Of a stretch of DNA of 64,000 bases, positions 59,401-64,000 are shown one piece after another. Made by a program: the position numbers and the translations under genes. The first letter of the stretch is position 1; the number at the start of each line of letters is the position of its first letter. The notes below the pieces were generated by a model. The model made no database searches, was not told where the DNA came from, and worked only from the letters and a program-made list of their open reading frames with translations. The stretch is taken from NCBI GenBank assembly GCA_036250195.1, contig JAVHZZ010000006.1, positions 168,474,424 to 168,538,423 of the forward strand, read 5' to 3'. This DNA comes from Mixophyes australis. Taxonomy: Eukaryota; Chordata; Amphibia; Anura; Limnodynastidae.

Positions 59401-61689
59401 ATTGATTATAGTACAGGAATCCAATACAGAACATAACTTGAAACAAATAGCGAAGACCTGCTCACAAGATCTAAAATTCACATTGCGTACTTAACAGCTG
59501 GAGAGACGCAGGATGCCTACCTCTCCTACAATATATGCAGCTATAATCTTGTCTTCAGTAGTTAGCCACAGTGTATAAGTGACACAGAAGAGATCTGCAC
59601 AGCCCTACCTCCCTCATTACACATTTGCATGTGCACACAGATGGTATCTTCTTCTCTCACATATAAAAATAACTTGTTGTGATGGGAAAGAGCCTATGTA
59701 CACAGTGTTGGCCACCCACCTGCTGCAAGTACAAAACAGAGGGAGCAGGATGGAAGAGAAATGCAGGAGAGGTAGGAAGTGTAAGAGACACAAGGAAGGA
59801 TAAAAGCAGTAAAGGAACTCACGGCTACTGAGGCTCTGCAGCTGGAGACCACACCGTTCTGACACTCTGGATTTTTGAGTTCACGCTTACCCGCCCCTCT
59901 ATACTACTGACTACAGATAACTAAGTTTGTAAGTCACCTCCCTTGGGGCACACACAGGATATGAGCCTCAGACACAACAGAACATCCTGGAACTGCGCTG
60001 CACATTTTCACAACTTGCAAACACTTAGTGTAACATAACAGGACATGAGATGCGATACTTTACAATCACATTTTGCTTCTTGTGAGTTGGTCGGTGAAGA
60101 GGACACATGGCTGCACTTTCAATAGCATCATTCTAAAGTGGTTTAAATCCAAAGCCATAAATACATAATTTGGGGACATTTATAGAAGCCAACGCAAATG
60201 AAAACAATGCTGGCATTGCTAATAGCAACATACCAGGTGTTTACTTTCATTTTCCAAACCGTAATAGAAAAAATTAGTCTGATGGGTTGCTATGAGCTAT
60301 AGCACCTTTTCCCTTTGCATCACATAACTATTCCCCAAGTCTATATAATATTGACAATATCCATTGTTGACAACAAGCAGTAATTGGAAATAATGGTTTC
60401 CATTTTAGACTTGTTATCTTGTATTGTACTCGTATTAGTTGTACTACAACAAACACACAAGATTGATACCAGTGGGTATGAGGCCTAGTACTGACACTCT
60501 GGAGGTAATTACTGAAAGTGTAAAAAGGTCAGAGCTGTCAGCACAAATTCCATTTGTAGCTTTTTAAGAAATAATGTACTTGTTTGTATGTGATTCACTT
60601 GGGGTTTGCTTGTCAGAATGGTAACATCTATGGGGTTTTGATTGGATGAGGTCGGTGGATCAGGAGCGTTCATAAGTATATGCAGACTAAGCGTATCATT
60701 TAAGGCCAACATGAAAAAAAACTACACGTTCTCGGAGGTGACAGAAAATAGGCCTTTAACTTTCAGGAGCACTTTACTTGACAAAGTGCATTTCTACCGA
60801 TGTTCTAAAAACGTATAAATTTACAATAGTAAAATGTTCAGTAAATGCCAATTCTCCTTTTTTTCTCATTATTTGAGGAGGCCGAAACAACCCCAAAATT
60901 GCAATGTTCAGATATGAACCATACACAGTTTAGCATTAACCTGCTATTCCACTCTGTTATAAAGTATTATCCCCCCTCCCCCAAATCACCCAAATACAGA
61001 CAGCTGAAGCCCTCCCACATCATTAGGGCAGTGTCCTAATGGGATCTAATACAGGTCAATAATCTGACACTACTTGTTATGACATAAATGTCCATGTTCC
61101 AATGTATAAATCCACCAATCCACACAGTGCATTTATGCAGAACAGGTCTGGCAGCCACTATCGGCCTGCTTAGTTAGAGACGTACAGGCTGCAGAGAAGT
61201 CACAGAGAACATGGTACACATATGTAAGCATAGCACCTGAAATATATTCAGGAAAAATCAGGACAAAATTAGCCTTGCCTCCGATGATTGGGTCCACCGT
61301 GCCACACATTAAACCAACTTATTTCTATTACTGGCAGAGCACGCCTTCCGTATGTTACTGTAAATGCATCAAGTGTATCAAGGTACAGACAGTTTTTGAG
61401 GCGGGATATAACATGTTAATGGTCTGAGCCCAGGCAGGGGGAAGGCATCACCTGTCCCAATGATGAATCATTCAGTTATTTGGGAATCACAGATTATTGT
61501 ACATCGTTATTAAATATCAATTTTAGATTTTCACCCATTGTTACCTGCACCCAGAATAATTGCCTGATGCTAACCATTAACATGTAATATCACTATATTG
61601 AAAGTTCTCTTGTTTGGAAGAGAAGTCCTTCCTCATGGAAAGAAATGAACTGCACATAAACTACATTGGTTCAATCAAATCTAGTCCTG
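59401..61689. other. Intergenic or LIMD2 5' intron, no gene seen
   Basis: About 2.3 kb without coding signal. 60175-60310 has weak similarity (TTAGTCTGATGGGTTGCTAT) to the MITE at 63828-64000. Nothing else recognised. Confidence 0.5.
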
Positions 61690-61960
61690 ATTGTTTGCCT
61701 TAGCACAGTCTGTCCCTTCTGCCAGATTACCCTGTTAAAATAATCTACTAGGAGTGGTCCAGTGTTTCAAGTGCTTATTTGAATTGATGTCAGGGGTGGA
61801 AACTGATTTTGGCTCTATATAAAGAGAACATGTTGCTGTATTCTATGCTGTGTATTCCATCTATCGTCACTATCTCTCAGTGATGTGTAACAGCTCTTTT
61901 AAGAGCACCAACTGAGCAATAAACACTTGTCTTCTTAACAATCTGTAGAATCTTGTGACC
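61690..61960 (+). repeat. LTR-like sequence
   Basis: TATATAAA at 61817-61824 and AATAAA at 61918-61923 are spaced as in a retroviral-type LTR, and the sequence between includes a short palindrome (CTCTTTTAAGAG). No internal coding region is seen next to it. Boundaries are guesses; a genuine gene promoter is the alternative. Confidence 0.35.
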
Positions 61961-62949
61961 TACAGGTAAGAACTCTACCTCATCCACAAGCTGTCCTGTG
62001 TTGAACCCAACTCCCCGAGTCAAATCTGTGTCTGTTAATCTGAAGTCCCGACCCAGCGAAAGTGGTCAGTAGGAACCAGTCCAGTCACTAGCAATGAGGT
62101 GCTGCAACCCACAATACATTGAAGGAAACAGAGTCAGTGAAGGAGCGTGGTAGTGGTGGCCGTGAGATAGGGTGGTAGAGCAAGTCCATTCGGTAACATC
62201 TCCAAGTCCCCCAAAACCCACCCTAATCCATAAAACCATGCTCACTTTCTGACAACGACCCAACCACTACCATGTAAGCCCCCACTCTCATGCCAGGGTT
62301 CAAAAATCAGGACTGCCCAGCTGAAATTGGGACAGTGGGGAAGTATGATTTGTTTAGTCATTTCTGGAATATTATTGAGCTCAGAAATAAACAGACTTTG
62401 ATACCTATTAATGTCAATAAGTGAATTTTAGTCAGTATCTGAAGGCAAAAAAAAATATTTTGATGTAACTCCTTAACATTTTATGATATAAGTAGTAAGG
62501 ATGCAAAGACAGACAACAGCTTCAATGGAAGTGAACTGCCCATTATGATCTCTGTTGCTCTCTCAATAGCCCTGTCTAAGTATTTAGACACCTGAGAGAA
62601 GTGCAGAGTGAGTGATTAAGTTATTTCTGCTCTCAGACTTACAGGAAATGCTGTAGAATTTGATATTGTCCCTCCCCCTCTCTGACACATGTTTTTGTAG
62701 AGCCTCATCTTGTCTGCATGTGTTCTTTACAGCATTTTTATGTTATGACGACCAGATCTCTGCTGCTTTCATCTAAATTAAACAAATGTTACCTAGGTAC
62801 CCAGCCAAATCTATGATCTATACATCCTATGAGCAGTACTTGTTATCCGCTTTAATCAGGCCAGAGAGTGACTTCTCTGTATTTATTGATGGATATTGTG
62901 TCATATTTATTGTACCAAAAAATTAAACTTCTATTTTTCCATCATAAAT
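61961..62949. other. Non-coding stretch, nothing recognised
   Basis: About 1 kb with no ORF, repeat family or RNA gene that I can support. Confidence 0.5.
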
Positions 62950-63147
62950 CATACTTGTCTACTTTTTTTGACTTCCTCAGGTTAGGTCCAAGGGACAAGC
63001 GCATGAAGCGTGACAACGTGGTTTGTGTCATCACGGCCTATTGGGTTCATGATGAAGCCATTTGCGCTGAATCACATCATCAAGGCCCTGCCCACTTCTG
63101 ATGTGGGATCCAGGACGGTGGTCAGTTTCAGGAGAGTTGTCTAAAAT
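62950..63147. repeat. MITE, ATACTTGCCAACTCTCC family, third copy
   Basis: Left end CATACTTGTCTAC and right end GGAGAGTTGTCTAAAATACT are inverted copies of the same ends as at 53488-53762. The interior GTTTGTGTCATCACGGCC and AAGGCCCTGCCCAC also matches the family. Confidence 0.6.
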
Positions 63148-63827
63148 ACTACTCAGTTTAGACTCATTTATGGCTTTAATTAACTAAGACTTCAATTGAC
63201 CATCAGAGAGGAAATCAGGTCCGTCTTTAGTAAATGTGGCAATTGTGTGTGTTAATTCCATTGCATGGAGTGTACCTAGGAAAGCATCTCCATCAATGTG
63301 CAATAGATATATAAAAGGGATCTCAGTAAAAGTACAGGACGAGATCCGAAGAATGCCAGCTCTGAGCTGGTACAACAGTTTTACTCAGTGACAACAACTA
63401 TGCACCATCCCCACTGCAAGAAATACCTGTAAAAATCACCCTTTCCACTCCATTATTTCTTCAATAATGTTGTTCCTATACTGCTCCACAGAAGGTGTGC
63501 TTACTCTGTACATCAGTGGGTATGACTTCACGCCCCTCTGCCTATACTAACTGCTGCAATTCCCTGATCGCAGCCATCTCACTCCATAAACCTATGGATC
63601 TAAAGCTGCTATTACATTGCGAAGCAGCCATTTTGCACTTAAGAAAAAACCTCCACTGTGCTTTTGGCATTTAGTACATTTTAAGATTTATTATAAACTG
63701 TAGTTGTACTTGTGTACATAGATATATGCACACATGATGGCAGACTGTCAGGAAGAAAATATGTCTAGCTTGTAGTTACAGTAATCGGCAGTGGACAGGA
63801 ACCCAAACACTGCGGTATGGGACTTAG

Positions 63828-64000
63828 GGCTAGATTTACTAAGCTGCGGTTTGAAAAAGGTGGATATGTTGCCTATAGCAACCAATTAGATTCTAGCTAT
63901 CATTTTGTAAAAGGTACTTAATAAATGAAAGCTAGAATCTGATTGGTTGCTATAGGCAACATCCCCACTTTTTCAAACCCACAGCTTAGTAAATCTAGCC
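63828..64000. repeat. Near-complete fold-back MITE reaching the window end
   Basis: Arms of about 86 bp: GGCTAGATTTACTAAGCTG at 63828-63846 and its exact inverse at 63982-64000, then TTTGAAAAAG, GTTGCCTATAGCAACCAAT and AGATTCTAGCT in both. Almost the whole element folds on itself. Same family as 5919-6018. Confidence 0.85.

Noticed and set aside
62868..63101. Plus-strand ORF after an acceptor-like TTCCTCAG
   Set aside because: Sequence matches the ATACTTGCCAAC MITE family, including its ends.
59401..64000. STRADA exons (next gene in human)
   Set aside because: No kinase-like block or the expected acidic C-terminus was found on the minus strand.

Overview
The window is a piece of vertebrate nuclear genome, most probably from a frog (anuran amphibian). 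Three split genes with GT-AG introns can be read: the last three exons of TACO1 (+ strand, 2728-5485), a complete MAP3K3/MEKK3 (+ strand, 16 coding exons, 9131-38458, 625 codons plus stop) and a complete coding set of LIMD2 (- strand, 4 coding exons, 55732 down to 47946, 129 codons plus stop). TACO1 - MAP3K3 - (LIMD2 reversed) is the same order and orientation as on human chromosome 17q23, so this is a conserved tetrapod block. The anuran assignment is an inference from protein similarity, intron sizes (moderate, unlike salamanders) and a repeat mix of DIRS elements, Tc1/mariner, L2-like LINE, tRNA-derived SINEs and many fold-back MITEs.

Layout: 1-2128 is the 3' part of a DIRS-type tyrosine-recombinase retrotransposon. 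2728-5485 is the TACO1 3' end. 5486-8750 is intergenic and full of MITEs and SINE copies. 8760-9300 is a CpG-rich promoter holding MAP3K3 exon 1, whose coding part is only ATGG. MAP3K3 introns carry a broken Tc1 element (10.7-13.5 kb), SINEs with internal microsatellites (12.6-14.1 and 16.0-16.3 kb), an inverted second DIRS copy (20.9-23.1 kb), and in intron 11 an exact 27 x 27 bp minisatellite followed by a fairly young L2/CR1-like LINE that runs into a third DIRS fragment. 38.5-47.9 kb is the convergent intergenic region with both 3' UTRs. 47.9-55.8 kb is LIMD2, whose introns hold a ~1.4 kb long inverted repeat, a solo-LTR-like sequence and several MITEs. 55.8-64 kb is upstream of LIMD2 coding sequence and holds repeats only; no STRADA exon (the next human gene) was found.

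Functionally the three genes do not form a pathway: TACO1 acts in mitochondrial translation of COX1, MAP3K3 is a PB1-domain MAP kinase kinase kinase, and LIMD2 is a small LIM-domain protein tied to cell motility. I found no convincing undescribed gene system. The best leads are structural: the perfect minisatellite abutting the LINE 5' end, the long inverted repeat in LIMD2 intron 3, recurrent microsatellite birth at one site inside a SINE family, and one unassigned antisense exon-like ORF in the MAP3K3 3' region.
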